Origin: Leishmania martiniquensis
Lineage: Eukaryota; Euglenozoa; Kinetoplastea; Trypanosomatida; Trypanosomatidae
DNA: 64,000 nt
Assembly: GCF_017916325.1 (NCBI RefSeq)
Contig: NC_090165.1
Span: forward strand, 806,001 to 870,000
Direction: 5' to 3'
The notes beneath the pieces were generated by a model. The model was not told where the DNA came from. It was given only the letters and a program-made list of their open reading frames with translations, and did not search any database. Made by a program: the position numbers and the translations under genes. Each line of letters begins with the position of its first letter. Positions within the stretch are counted from its first letter, which is position 1. Of this stretch, positions 19,901-29,198 are shown piece after piece.

Positions 19901-21168
19901 CGTTTGTTCATGCCGCACTTCGTCTCATTGCCTGTATAGACAGCAACGCACACCACCTGCGCGACGTTCTTGAGGACGCATGACTGAGGGAGAAGATGGT
20001 CGTGAGTGAGGGGCACCCGCAGCGCTGCGTCGCCTGTGCCGTAGACCGTCGCGGGCGCCGTCAGTTGAAGGTCTGCGCAGGCGTCAAAAGAGTCCACGAT
20101 AGGAGACGGTGAAGGGCACTCGAGACACAAACACGCGACGGCAGAAATGATACATGACGCCAGCGGCGGCTCCGTCTCCGAATCGACCTCGCAAACCGTG
20201 CGTGGGCACCGCGAGAGATTGTCAGGGCCGATCGCAGACCACTGCACGACCTCCTTTGGCTTCAAGTCAAGCTCCCCGTCCAAGTTGTCGGTGCGAATGT
20301 ACACCGTCGACGAAGCGCCGAGAGCGACAACGTCACATGGAATTTCCTCGTCCTCGCGCAGGAGCAGTACATCGCCCACTCTTATATCAGCATTGATCCG
20401 CGAGACCCAGGAAGCACGGCCGGCGTCAAGCACCCTTCGAGGTGTGTGGTTGTACGCGTGGTCCTGTCTGTGTCGCTTCACGTCATCGTAGCCTTCCTTC
20501 AAGGCGGTCAGCGTGAAGGCGAAAAGGAGCGGCAGCAGTGTGGAGAGCGGACTGACAGGGGCGATCACGGAAATGAACTGTAGTACGGCCACGAGCAGGA
20601 AGTAAAAGTTTAGAGGACGGCTGAACTGCTCGTAGAGGTTCTTGAAGATGAAGTTCCGCACCGTGTAGCGGCTGTTGATCACGAGGTTTGTGCAGTATTG
20701 ATTCGCCACGGCTTTGTCTAGTGGCCGAACGTGACGCATCTCATACGGATCAGCGTTGCTTGTCTGACGGCTAGGCCGCAGGGCGTGTATAGTGCGGCCC
20801 CGACGGCTGTCTCCGGAGCGCTTGGGGACCCTCGCCAAAGAGAGGTTCTGTGCAGTGTTCTTGCAGCAGCGCTGCAGGCGCAGTCCTAACCGTCTGTACC
20901 ACAAGGACGCCGCCGCTCCCACGGAAGCTGCCGTCGCAGCAGTCTTCTCTCTCGTAGATAAGTGGCGTTTCTGACTTGAGGCGGTGAAGACACAGTCGCT
21001 GCAGCCAGAGTCACCGCGTGAATCACAGACATCGAGTGCACGAGCCACGTTACACCCGATGCCGCGCCGCTGAACTGGAAAGGGGCTCGCGGTTGTGCTG
21101 CGTGGGATGGAAGGACTAGAGGGAGGGGCGTTGACGCCACAGGTACTTGGGGAGCCGGCGATGTGCAT
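16924..21168 (-). CDS. P4-type ATPase (phospholipid flippase)
   Basis: A 1414-residue protein from ATG 21168, the first in the frame. The conserved P4 region starts only near residue 125, and an ATG at 20739 (residue 144) is an alternative start. In order: NLYEQFSRPLNFYFLLVAV (first helices); actuator loop LDGELDLK at 295-302; phosphorylation motif DKTGT at D561; KGADDRVMEM in the nucleotide-binding domain; GDKLETAEQIGLSCGLY; and the hinge GDGGNDVAMLQ with D1077. C-terminal helices (YNVIGTYASGGTFWNSF...NGFYTLPQ) follow. Low-complexity inserts sit in the N and P domains. P4-ATPases move aminophospholipids to the cytosolic leaflet, usually with a Cdc50 subunit. Substrate and membrane are not predictable here. 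The actuator loop has Leu where P4 pumps normally have Thr (DGET). Confidence 0.93.
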   Translation of the reverse strand: MHIAGSPSTCGVNAPPSSPSIPRSTTASPFPVQRRGIGCNVARALDVCDSRGDSGCSDCVFTASSQKRHLSTREKTAATAASVGAAASLWYRRLGLRLQRCCKNTAQNLSLARVPKRSGDSRRGRTIHALRPSRQTSNADPYEMRHVRPLDKAVANQYCTNLVINSRYTVRNFIFKNLYEQFSRPLNFYFLLVAVLQFISVIAPVSPLSTLLPLLFAFTLTALKEGYDDVKRHRQDHAYNHTPRRVLDAGRASWVSRINADIRVGDVLLLREDEEIPCDVVALGASSTVYIRTDNLDGELDLKPKEVVQWSAIGPDNLSRCPRTVCEVDSETEPPLASCIISAVACLCLECPSPSPIVDSFDACADLQLTAPATVYGTGDAALRVPLTHDHLLPQSCVLKNVAQVVCVAVYTGNETKCGMNKREAPVKWAQIDKDVSRYSIYIFVCQTLNAVVFGFFGFQANRRIQDAFWYLPQPASEVGGSALIYPLRFFLLTTVMIPVSFKFVVDICKHYMASAVEWDDAMMHEAAASLLPNSSEWSGCKAKNSSILEDLGQIDCVLSDKTGTLTQNVMELDAVTIYPGHHVSISKAASRSLHPPEELRELGPSALAAMRQFAQMVALCNTVEVVHPHASPDDLTRSSAIAYHAGSPDEVALCMGMRKLGVTLVHRSDHHAVLRTNRRNGSTHAGVAAVAAPEANNLVHVAGGEGEEDEQTWAVHHIFHFSSEKKTMGVIVEDPATGRIWFAVKGADDRVMEMTSPGPSHLAASERVKSPPLHPRLAANLSHYAHRGLRTLLVACKELSRDELARFLGSVSQASCLTEGRQARLDALRAEMESGVSIIGITAIEDKLQEDVQATIGDMLIAGIKVWMLTGDKLETAEQIGLSCGLYSPSDTVIRISETVPAATGFARRPSRCGGVAARASEWRQQLLTFPIERLPTSLSKPRHGSAASVSKSAAQICGKALETRVLRFVESDSSQLSNDSLRAMARAADGTADGSGGSSGGGAFVGGGAERNAVLVVQGGTVLEAILQDPVLRARFREISGRCCSVICARSTPSQKAAVTKFVREGGSVTLSVGDGGNDVAMLQEAHVGIGIVGKEGQQAARAADFSITQFSDLRALLFVHGQQAYARTAYVIKYSFYKSMLISFIQLAYNVIGTYASGGTFWNSFSLTMWNGFYTLPQTILYCLDRCAPRVVLERNPYLYKLTRRAVDIRPGEFFVSFVLRGVLQSILLLWLCTGVYGPSFAYADSGGTATNDVTFTVAYTALMLSQMFTMWWESHALTPLNLLALVGMPLFYVYSTTIYSDRPTLQYFSVFRRSLDTAGVLSAFGVSAALVVPSLIYFTLSAFQQPNPRDVLRRAEVRRQRLLLAVREYMRAQSWWVRWLGATPEESSVLRKRSYNAPYMHGESGGISAI

Positions 21169-22519
21169 TCTAGGGCCCCTGCACCTCGCTTTTCTAGGAA
21201 GACAGTGGCTGAGGCGGACTTTGCCGCGCCAGCTCCAATCACCTCGCTGCGATTGTGGTGGCCACGTAAGGGGAGTACAGTGAAGCCGCCCAGTGAACGT
21301 GGAGAGGGGTGACCAGAGTGGAGAGGGGTGACCAGAGTGGAGTGGGGTCGCGGTAATGAGAGGAAACGCACACGCGGAAGCGCGGCGCACGCACGCTATC
21401 GCTGAATGGCGGTGGCGCGCGGATCGGACACGGGGAGCGGACGCGATCTGCCTCGCCACCAACTTAAGTTCACCAAACGATCGTCAGCAGGTAGTGGCCG
21501 CCCGAGCATGAGTGACGCAACCAGAGAACGGTCATGAAGACGAAGGCGGAGAGGTGTCACGCCAGAGAAAGCAAATTTCACAGGGCCGTAGGGTGCGTGT
21601 GTGTGTGTGTGTGTATGTGCGAGGCGCTCGAGTGTGTGCCCTGAGAGCGCCACCTTGGGAACCCTTCGCTTGGTGTTGCTGTAATACGATCTCTTGTTAG
21701 GATGTGGGATGCAAAGAGAAGTGGCGCGCACCTGTCCCCGAGTCGTTCGTTACTGTTTCGTGTCCAGGCACTGTGGCAAGCAGGCAAGGACGGGAACAGA
21801 GCACGGAGGGAGGGAGAAGGGAGAGCGGCGGAGTAGGCGTAAAGGCAGCGAATGAGTGCGGATGGCACCTTTCAGAGATGATGAGACACGCACCCCTCTG
21901 CCCCTCTACACGTGCGTGAAAAGGAGAAATGGACGTTGTGCGGTTAGAGGGAGTTGATGGCCAGAAAGAGAGGAGCGTGGTACACAAAAAGGGGATGCGA
22001 AGAGAGAGGGAGGGGGTGGGAGGCGAATGTGTCTCGCCCGGCACCACAGTGCGGGCGCCTACACCCGTTTCCGGGGATGGGCACCACCGCGTGCGAGCAC
22101 GGGTGTGTGCAGCAAACTGCCGCGACAGCTCAAGAGGAGTCAGGTGCTGAAGCGGCTGTCGCGCTCAGCATGGCCAAACGTCACAGTTTCTTCACAAGGC
22201 AGCCTCTGGGAAACCACTCGAAATGTTATGCTGCCCTTCGGCGTCACACCTCCCGTCGCTCACGGCCTGGCCGCAAGCTATGAGCATGGAGGCAGCAGTA
22301 CAGCGAGAGCCTCTCTACCATCTTTTCGTTTTGCTGAACGTGTTTGTTCTTCTCACGCAATACAAGCGTAATATACAACACTACCAGTGCGCTTTCGAAG
22401 AGCATGCAGGCAAACCTCCCGCAGCCACGCACAACGGCTGCGGGTGGGCAGATTTCGCCGCACGAGGGCCTCTCATAGGGCAGATGGCCAAGATAGTTGC
22501 GGCAACGCAGGTCAGCCCC
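21169..22519. other. Intergenic spacer
   Basis: Contains a short tandem repeat at 21301-21348, a GT microsatellite at about 21596-21617 and purine runs (about 21795-21830, 21990-22022). No gene supported. Confidence 0.65.
21301..21348. repeat. 19-bp tandem repeat, 2.5 copies
   Basis: GGAGAGGGGTGACCAGAGT occurs at 21301-21319 and again exactly at 21320-21338, followed by a partial copy with one change at 21339-21348. It lies 133 bp upstream of the flippase ATG, probably in the 5'UTR or promoter-proximal spacer. Confidence 0.95.
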
Positions 22520-25500
22520 CTACTTGCGCCGCTGCTGCGCATGATCCTCTCGCAACTCGCGCTTCACACGAAGCGGGTCCTGCAGGAATTCCTTGCGCAT
22601 GTACTGCTGGTGCGCGCGCGTAGACTTCTGCTGCTTCCTTCGAAGTTGCGCCGCCACCCGCGGACCCCACTGCTCAACCAAGGTCGAACGGTCACCCATT
22701 CCTTTGCCGACCTCTCCGATATCATTCGGTGGGTTGTCAGCACTGCTCTGCGAAGCAGCGGAGGCTCCTGTGTGCGGCCTGGCATCACCTGGAGGCGCGA
22801 GGGCGGAGGTGACAGAGACCGCCACTGAGGGAGCACCTGTAGTGGTAAAAGCACCGACCGCGGAGGTCGTCGCTGAAAAGCCGAACGGCACGGCGGCAAT
22901 ACCACGAGCCGACTTCACCACACCATGAAAGAGCTCCTCAACCGGCGCCAGAACAGAGGCACTCTCGTCGAGCCAGTGATCCACGTCCACCTTGATAAAG
23001 TGCTCGATCGCCGTCTCCGCGTCGTCATCGGCCTGCATCGGGTGCAAAATGCGCCGCAGCCGTGAACGCAACGCCGCGCCGCGCCAAACCGGTTGAATGC
23101 GCCGGGCCGCACGCTCCTGCCGGCGCCCCTCGGACTCTCCACGCGCGAGTCGAAGACGGTGCAGCTCGAGGCGAGCCCGTCTAACAAGGACACAACTCAG
23201 CAGCCACTCTGCAATATATGCACGAGCAAGACATCCGACGTGGTCCTGCCGCTGCTGCTCGTAGGAAAGGTTACGAACGTGCATGTTTGCGAGCGGTTCG
23301 CCGTCTGCCGGCAGAGCGAGTGCGGCTGGAAGGGAGTGCTCCGAGAGACTGATCCATTCCGACACAACTGCGGCATCGACCCGGTAGTGCTCCACGCGGC
23401 ACTGGTGGTTCACGGTGCGAGCGTGGATTTGTGCCGCTACCACACGATCTAGATCGGAAAGTGACCCCGCGCAATCATTGTTGGGTGGCTGGTGGCCATC
23501 GCTCTCTTCACCAACAGCTGCGGTCTGAGCGGCCGCCGGAAGTTCGCCGCTCTCACAGCAGGGCCATGGACGCCGTGCTCCCGTCTCGCGTAGTTGCTTC
23601 TCCTCCAGCAGCTGCTGCAGCTGTGCATCCCAACACAAGGCGGAGAAGACTTCTCTGTAGAGCTGAGGGGTAGCACAGAGGTATCGCCCCGACGGCGTCG
23701 CAAGAGCTGCGAGAGCAGCGTCGGGGCGCTCTTCATGGTCCAGATCGGCGTCTACCTCCGCCTCTGGTGCTGTTGCAGAAATGGCTGGAGCACAAGACTC
23801 CAGCACCTGCCTCTGCGCGCATGCGTGTGCTCGAGGAGAAATGTTCAGCACCTCTAAAGACGGCACCAGATCGTACAGCGCGCGAGCCGTCGCCGCAGCA
23901 AACTGCGCGTTGTGCGAGGCCGTGGCGAGACATGGATTTCCTGTGAGGTCGAGAACCTGCAGCCGCGTGCAGCACCTCAGTGGCTGTAGAGCGCTTAGGG
24001 AGTCAAGCCGATTGTGTGATAGCTTCAAGTACTGCAGTCGCGGGCAGTGCTGCACACCACTGATGTCACTGATTTCATTTCCCTCGGCCTGCAACTCCGT
24101 CAACATAGGAAACCACCCCAGCGACGACGCAGCAAGAGAGGTTAGCTTCGCATGGTTGACAAAGAGGTGCGTTAAACAAGGATAAACGTGCTGGCTTGTT
24201 GGAAGGCCACACAGTGGATTGTGCGAGGCGTTCAGCCTGCTGAGCAGCATCAGCGCGTCGGACATGACTTCGTCATCGCCTCCACTCCTTCCCGCCGTCA
24301 GCCACGTAAGATTGTTGCTCTCAACATCCAGCTCGCGCAGCAGCGGCAACCCGCTGGCGGCTTGAACATCAGTCAGTCGGTTATGCGCTGCTGAAAGCTC
24401 GCGCAGCTCCACGCAGCCGCTGAGGGAATCAAGGGTAGTCAAATTGTTCGCCTTGGCCAAGCAATGAACCAAGGAGGAAGAGGCCATCGCACTGAGCGGT
24501 GTGAGCGAGGCTAGAGCATTAGAGGACACATCGACGAACAGCAGGTGAACCTGCGCCGCTAGCGCGTGGTTGCGCGCCGCTGTCACGTGGCGCAGGTGGG
24601 AGGAGCGAGCAGAAGCAACTCTAGCTGTAGAGGCGCGACACTGGTCAGGCAATCCTGTCTCGGGAGCTTTGCTGGTCATGTCTATCGTGTCTGATGTGTC
24701 GAGGGAATGCAGCTGAGCATGAGAGGCGCTGAGCCGCTGCAAAGAGGAGAAAGTGCGGACGGCCTCCAGCACGTCGAGCAGTCGTATTGGGTTTCCGCTG
24801 AAGTCCAGCTCCTTGACCAGGGGCGCGATGAATAACACCTCGTCGGGCTCGCGTTGTGTCTCGGCAGCTGCAGCACCGCGGAGGCGCAGGTGACGCAGCT
24901 GATCCCAGTTCACTCGCTGCACATCGCCCAGCGAGAGGTCGAGCTTGGCAAGGTAGTGGTGTGCTCGCTTTGGGTGGCGTAGCACAGCGTGAAGAGACGG
25001 CCAGAGCAGCCTCACTAATGCGTCGGCATCCAGCACTCCACCATGCGCGGTAGGAAGTGCCCCTCCCTCCACGAGAAGCAGGTTTTGGGGAAGGACTCGT
25101 AAACCAACGGAGGTGTCGATACTGTTGGGGCTCTGAGGGGCGGCTTGCGCGTGAGCGCGATAGCGGCCCTCAGCTTCTGCAAGAAGCGCACGGACGTTCT
25201 CGAGCACTTTCCGGTGTGCGGTACTCCAGCGCAAGAGCGCGGCTCGTTCCGTGCGCAAAGGTGCGATGCGCCAGCAATACCATTCGCTCTCGCGCAACGC
25301 CCTTTCGTTGAAAGGCACCCCAGGGTCCGCCACAACTGCCTCGCCTCGGCCCTTGTGTGTCCAGGAGCCAGACCAGAGACGCTGTTGCTCAAAGGCGGAA
25401 CGAAGCTGCTCCACTGCTCTCCTCGCAGCTGCCACCTCGTCATCCCGGCGTCGCTGGGTGACGATTTGAGCGAGCTGCTCTTCCTCGTTCGCATCGCGAC

Positions 25501-27613
25501 GCAGCAGCCCAAGTGACAGTGCCTCCTCTTGCAACAACTGCTCCCGCTGCACCTCCCACTCTATGATGAGCGTGTACACCAGCTTTTCCACCTCTTGCAG
25601 CCGTCGAAGTTCCTCCGACTGTCGCGCCAGCGCCCTGTCCTTGTTGGCCGACGTGAAGAGTTCCGCGAATGCGGCGTGCTGCGCATCGCCCAGGGACTCC
25701 ACAGCCTGTAGAGCGGCCTGCTCGAGCTCACTGCGCTGCTCTGCGTAGAGAGCAAGCTGCTCTTCACCGGCGCGCATTTCGCGCTCCACCAACTCATCTT
25801 CGAAGCGCATGCGGCGGCGCTCACAGGCTTCGCGGTCAAGCAGAAATGAGTCCCGGGTCGCCTTCCAGCGAATTTGTTCGAGTGAAGAGCGCCCAAGTGA
25901 CTCAGACTCAGCTGCGCCGCCGCTTCCTCCGCGCTGCTCATGCTGAGGAGCGCTGATGCGACGAGCAAGGCCAACCTGGCTCTCTGCCTCGATTGATGAC
26001 TTGTGGGCAACTCCACGACGGTAATATTGCTCCTCCTGAGTGGGGGAGAGCAACACGTCGAGCTGCTGCACAAACGACGGAAGGGTTGCAAGGCCAAGTG
26101 CGCTGCGGTCCTCACCCAGCATTTTTGTCTGCGCCAAGCGTTCTCTTGCAGCACTAACAACTCGACGCCCTCGCACGCATTCCTCTCGTGACACCACAGC
26201 AGCCCGCTGCACCTCTGCATCACGAAGCTCCGTGTTAGCGATCCGTGTAAGCATCTCCGTATTCCTCATCAGCAGCTGCGGGAGCGACAGAGACTTCTCA
26301 TCCCCGTTCGGGGGGCTTACTAGCGGGACCGACATGTCTAGCTCAGGAAGCGGCGGGCTGGGTGCCACCGGGTGCTCCTCTGGCGCGTGGGACACAGCAC
26401 AGTCGTCTACAGTAATCGACTGCGCCGTCTCCGACAGCGAGACCGGCAGTGCCATCTCGAAGGCGTAAAGATGGGGGAGTTTCGGGAAGAGGAGGCAGAC
26501 GACTTGAGCGTCCGCGCCGACATCTTCTGCAGGAGACACCAGCAATGGCTCATGATGCGGTGCCCGGGTACCGCTCGCAGGCGCCTCACCCGTGCTCAGA
26601 GTGAGGGCTTCGCGGAGCCGCGCACGCCCTTCGCGCGCACGACGAAGCAGCTGCACCACCTCCTCTTCCTCGCTGTCGCCATTCAACACCTCCACTCGGT
26701 CGTAATACTCATCCAGCGCATCCTCCGTAAGCAGCGCTTCACGCTCTCGCAGCTCTCGAACGGCATCCTCCGTGTCTGTCGCTTCGCCAACCACTGCCTG
26801 AGCAGAGCGTGCGCTTACTGTCTCGTCTGCCTTTGCCAGCAGCTGCTGCATGGATTCGATGAGGCCGCTATATTCCGTGTCCTCGATGCCTGCGGTCACG
26901 CCAGCTACCTTTACGGGAGAGCCGTCACCACGTTGCACCGCAGGCGCAGCATGAGCTTCTGGTAGAAGCAAGCGCGATGCCACAGCCATGATAGAAGCAC
27001 CCTGGGCAGCAAGACTCGCACGGCGCGCCCACTCCTTTCCCCTTCGCAAGACGGCGGCATGCCGCTCAAACGTGGGAGAACGGTCGATGGCGGTGGGCGG
27101 CGGCATTGCTGTGTGACGTTCCCTTTCTTCTCCCTGTGGCCCGTTAGATCTTCTCAGGCCCTCGAGGGCGTCCAGCGTATCATTAACAGTCTCCATCAGC
27201 GACGATGGTGCCGTCTTGCCTAGCAGCATGAGAGACGGAAAGTGCTCGTGGAGATAGAGACGAAGCGGGTCCTTGTGCGCAAGTGTGCGGCCACACCGTG
27301 AAATAGTCGAGACTTCATTGCAGCCAGAGCCCTTTGCAATATCACCGTCTCGCGCACTGTCGTCGTCGTCGTTGTTGTCGTCCATGGTGCCTGTGAGAAA
27401 AACATGACCGTCACCCATCTCTGACTTAAACCGACTCGGGGCGACCCACTCAACGATGTCGTCGTAGGGCCCCTCCGCACCGTACTCGGCCAGCAGGGCG
27501 GTTTCCTCCTCTGGTGTCAGCTGCAACGTAGGCGACACCGCAGCGGTGACCGCGCCCCCCTCGCTATTTGTCTTGTAACACGCATCGTCGTTCATTTTGG
27601 CGGATGCTGTCAT
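22520..27613 (-). CDS. LRR / IQ / coiled-coil protein resembling LRRIQ1
   Basis: A 1697-residue protein. The frame is open to 27628 but the first ATG is 27613 (MTASAKMNDD). Residues ~1-120 are acidic. Long charged coiled-coil segments occupy about 255-350 and 480-830 (for example REMRAGEEQLALYAEQRSEL). An SDS22-type leucine-rich-repeat array covers about 895-1260 (LVKELDFSGNPIRLL, LLRELDVESNNLTWL, RLQYLKLSHNRLDSL). A single IQ motif AARRIQPVWRGAALRSRLRR lies near 1500. The C-terminus is basic. The order coiled coil, LRR, IQ and the length closely resemble animal LRRIQ1, a ciliary-associated protein. I infer an axonemal or flagellar-base role with calmodulin-type binding at the IQ site; generic LRR proteins remain an alternative. 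Confidence 0.8.
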   Translation of the reverse strand: MTASAKMNDDACYKTNSEGGAVTAAVSPTLQLTPEEETALLAEYGAEGPYDDIVEWVAPSRFKSEMGDGHVFLTGTMDDNNDDDDSARDGDIAKGSGCNEVSTISRCGRTLAHKDPLRLYLHEHFPSLMLLGKTAPSSLMETVNDTLDALEGLRRSNGPQGEERERHTAMPPPTAIDRSPTFERHAAVLRRGKEWARRASLAAQGASIMAVASRLLLPEAHAAPAVQRGDGSPVKVAGVTAGIEDTEYSGLIESMQQLLAKADETVSARSAQAVVGEATDTEDAVRELREREALLTEDALDEYYDRVEVLNGDSEEEEVVQLLRRAREGRARLREALTLSTGEAPASGTRAPHHEPLLVSPAEDVGADAQVVCLLFPKLPHLYAFEMALPVSLSETAQSITVDDCAVSHAPEEHPVAPSPPLPELDMSVPLVSPPNGDEKSLSLPQLLMRNTEMLTRIANTELRDAEVQRAAVVSREECVRGRRVVSAARERLAQTKMLGEDRSALGLATLPSFVQQLDVLLSPTQEEQYYRRGVAHKSSIEAESQVGLARRISAPQHEQRGGSGGAAESESLGRSSLEQIRWKATRDSFLLDREACERRRMRFEDELVEREMRAGEEQLALYAEQRSELEQAALQAVESLGDAQHAAFAELFTSANKDRALARQSEELRRLQEVEKLVYTLIIEWEVQREQLLQEEALSLGLLRRDANEEEQLAQIVTQRRRDDEVAAARRAVEQLRSAFEQQRLWSGSWTHKGRGEAVVADPGVPFNERALRESEWYCWRIAPLRTERAALLRWSTAHRKVLENVRALLAEAEGRYRAHAQAAPQSPNSIDTSVGLRVLPQNLLLVEGGALPTAHGGVLDADALVRLLWPSLHAVLRHPKRAHHYLAKLDLSLGDVQRVNWDQLRHLRLRGAAAAETQREPDEVLFIAPLVKELDFSGNPIRLLDVLEAVRTFSSLQRLSASHAQLHSLDTSDTIDMTSKAPETGLPDQCRASTARVASARSSHLRHVTAARNHALAAQVHLLFVDVSSNALASLTPLSAMASSSLVHCLAKANNLTTLDSLSGCVELRELSAAHNRLTDVQAASGLPLLRELDVESNNLTWLTAGRSGGDDEVMSDALMLLSRLNASHNPLCGLPTSQHVYPCLTHLFVNHAKLTSLAASSLGWFPMLTELQAEGNEISDISGVQHCPRLQYLKLSHNRLDSLSALQPLRCCTRLQVLDLTGNPCLATASHNAQFAAATARALYDLVPSLEVLNISPRAHACAQRQVLESCAPAISATAPEAEVDADLDHEERPDAALAALATPSGRYLCATPQLYREVFSALCWDAQLQQLLEEKQLRETGARRPWPCCESGELPAAAQTAAVGEESDGHQPPNNDCAGSLSDLDRVVAAQIHARTVNHQCRVEHYRVDAAVVSEWISLSEHSLPAALALPADGEPLANMHVRNLSYEQQRQDHVGCLARAYIAEWLLSCVLVRRARLELHRLRLARGESEGRRQERAARRIQPVWRGAALRSRLRRILHPMQADDDAETAIEHFIKVDVDHWLDESASVLAPVEELFHGVVKSARGIAAVPFGFSATTSAVGAFTTTGAPSVAVSVTSALAPPGDARPHTGASAASQSSADNPPNDIGEVGKGMGDRSTLVEQWGPRVAAQLRRKQQKSTRAHQQYMRKEFLQDPLRVKRELREDHAQQRRK

Positions 27614-29198
27614 AGAGGGCAGTCCCACTATCTAGCGCCGATCGAACAACAACAAAAAAAAGGACATAGAAAACAGTGATGCACGAGAGATGACAGTTCC
27701 ATGTGCGCCCAGACTCCCTTTTGCACATGGTGGAAGTGGGACGTGGACAGCGTACTCAGCTGCTGCTGCTGCTGTGGTGGTGGTGGTGGAAGATGGTACG
27801 TTCGAACATATGCGGTGAAGTGATTGGCAGGGGGGGAGAATAGAGGGAGAGGGAAGGGTGGACGCCAATGCATGTCTCGAACGCCAAAGAAAGCTGCGCA
27901 CATGGCGTGCGCTCCCCGGCATTGGCGTCTTCTTTTTTCTTTTTTTTTATCCCAGTGACCTCTCAGCGAGCAGGGCAGCAGAAGAGCGGGAGAAGAGCGT
28001 AAAGGACAGGAACCCTAAAGCACGTAACGTCCTCACCTCAACAGAAGGAAGAGAGGGGCGGGAAGGATTTCACACCGTGGATCACCCGAGCCGGTCGAGG
28101 CCATGCGTGCGTGAGCTCACAACGGAGTGCTCTCTCCGGGAGAATCTGAATTCGGTTTTCACCACACACCACAAGAGAGAGAGAGAGCGAGAGCGCCAAC
28201 AGACAACCGAGGAGGATCAACGACGGCCACCTCGGACCTGTGCGGCTCTCGCCATCTTCGTTGCTCTCTCTCTATAAATATATTTATCTCTTTTCTTTCG
28301 TGGTTTTCGCACCTCGCCCGCGTACGGTGAGGTGCTCAGACGGAATGACGAGCAGAGAGCGCACCAACAATTGTTTGTGCGCTACGCACGACAAATCTGA
28401 ATGTCTGTGAAGAGAAGTGCTCATGACGGGTAAAACGCCACCAAACGGCACACATTGCGGTGTTCGAGACAGCGAAGCGAAACGGAAACGAAAGGGGAAT
28501 AGGGTAAAAGCGGCGGCGCAGCGAATGGGAGACGCGGGACTCAGCAACTCTATGATGGCGATACCACACGACACAATGAATACACTGAAAGGGAGAGTAA
28601 ATGCAGATGAACATCAAAGTGACGAGCTCCGATGGATGCACTTGCGGGATGTTGAATGCCTCTCTCTCTCGTCTTGGAAAATGCGTGATGGCGCGCGCTT
28701 GTGCACGTACGCATCCCTCGCTTGATCGCTGCTTGTCTGCTACGCACCCTCCGTGTTACCCTTTATGCCGCTCTGTTCACCTCATCGGCCTCCCTCGCCA
28801 TTTTCAGCTGCAGAAGACGCGTAGGCGAGCCGACTCGATTGAGCATTCGAGGCAGACAGTGCGGCATACACACAGACACATACAGGTAGCCGTAGGATTG
28901 CGCACACTAGTACGAGGAGTCCCAGAGTCATACCAGCGCGAGATGCGCGCGCACACACACACATACACACAAACGCGGCCGACTCTTTTCACGGACGAAG
29001 GAGTGTCACGAACTTGGACAGGCGCACGACACAGAATTCCCCAGAGAACGCCTCTCGTCGCCGCCTCTCGACATGAACCCACAAACGCTGCAGCGCGACG
29101 GTCGTGAACAAGACGCGCGGGCGTGCAGGCGCCCTCATGCATCAGATAATGCTGCGGAATACGCACCAAAAAGGGTGTCGCGCAGAAAAAAAAGAACA
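27614..29198. other. Intergenic spacer
   Basis: Has a CAG/CCA-type triplet run (about 27758-27790), a 14-bp AT palindrome (ATAAATATATTTAT, about 28273-28286), AG-rich runs and CA repeats (about 28950-28975). No gene supported. Confidence 0.65.
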
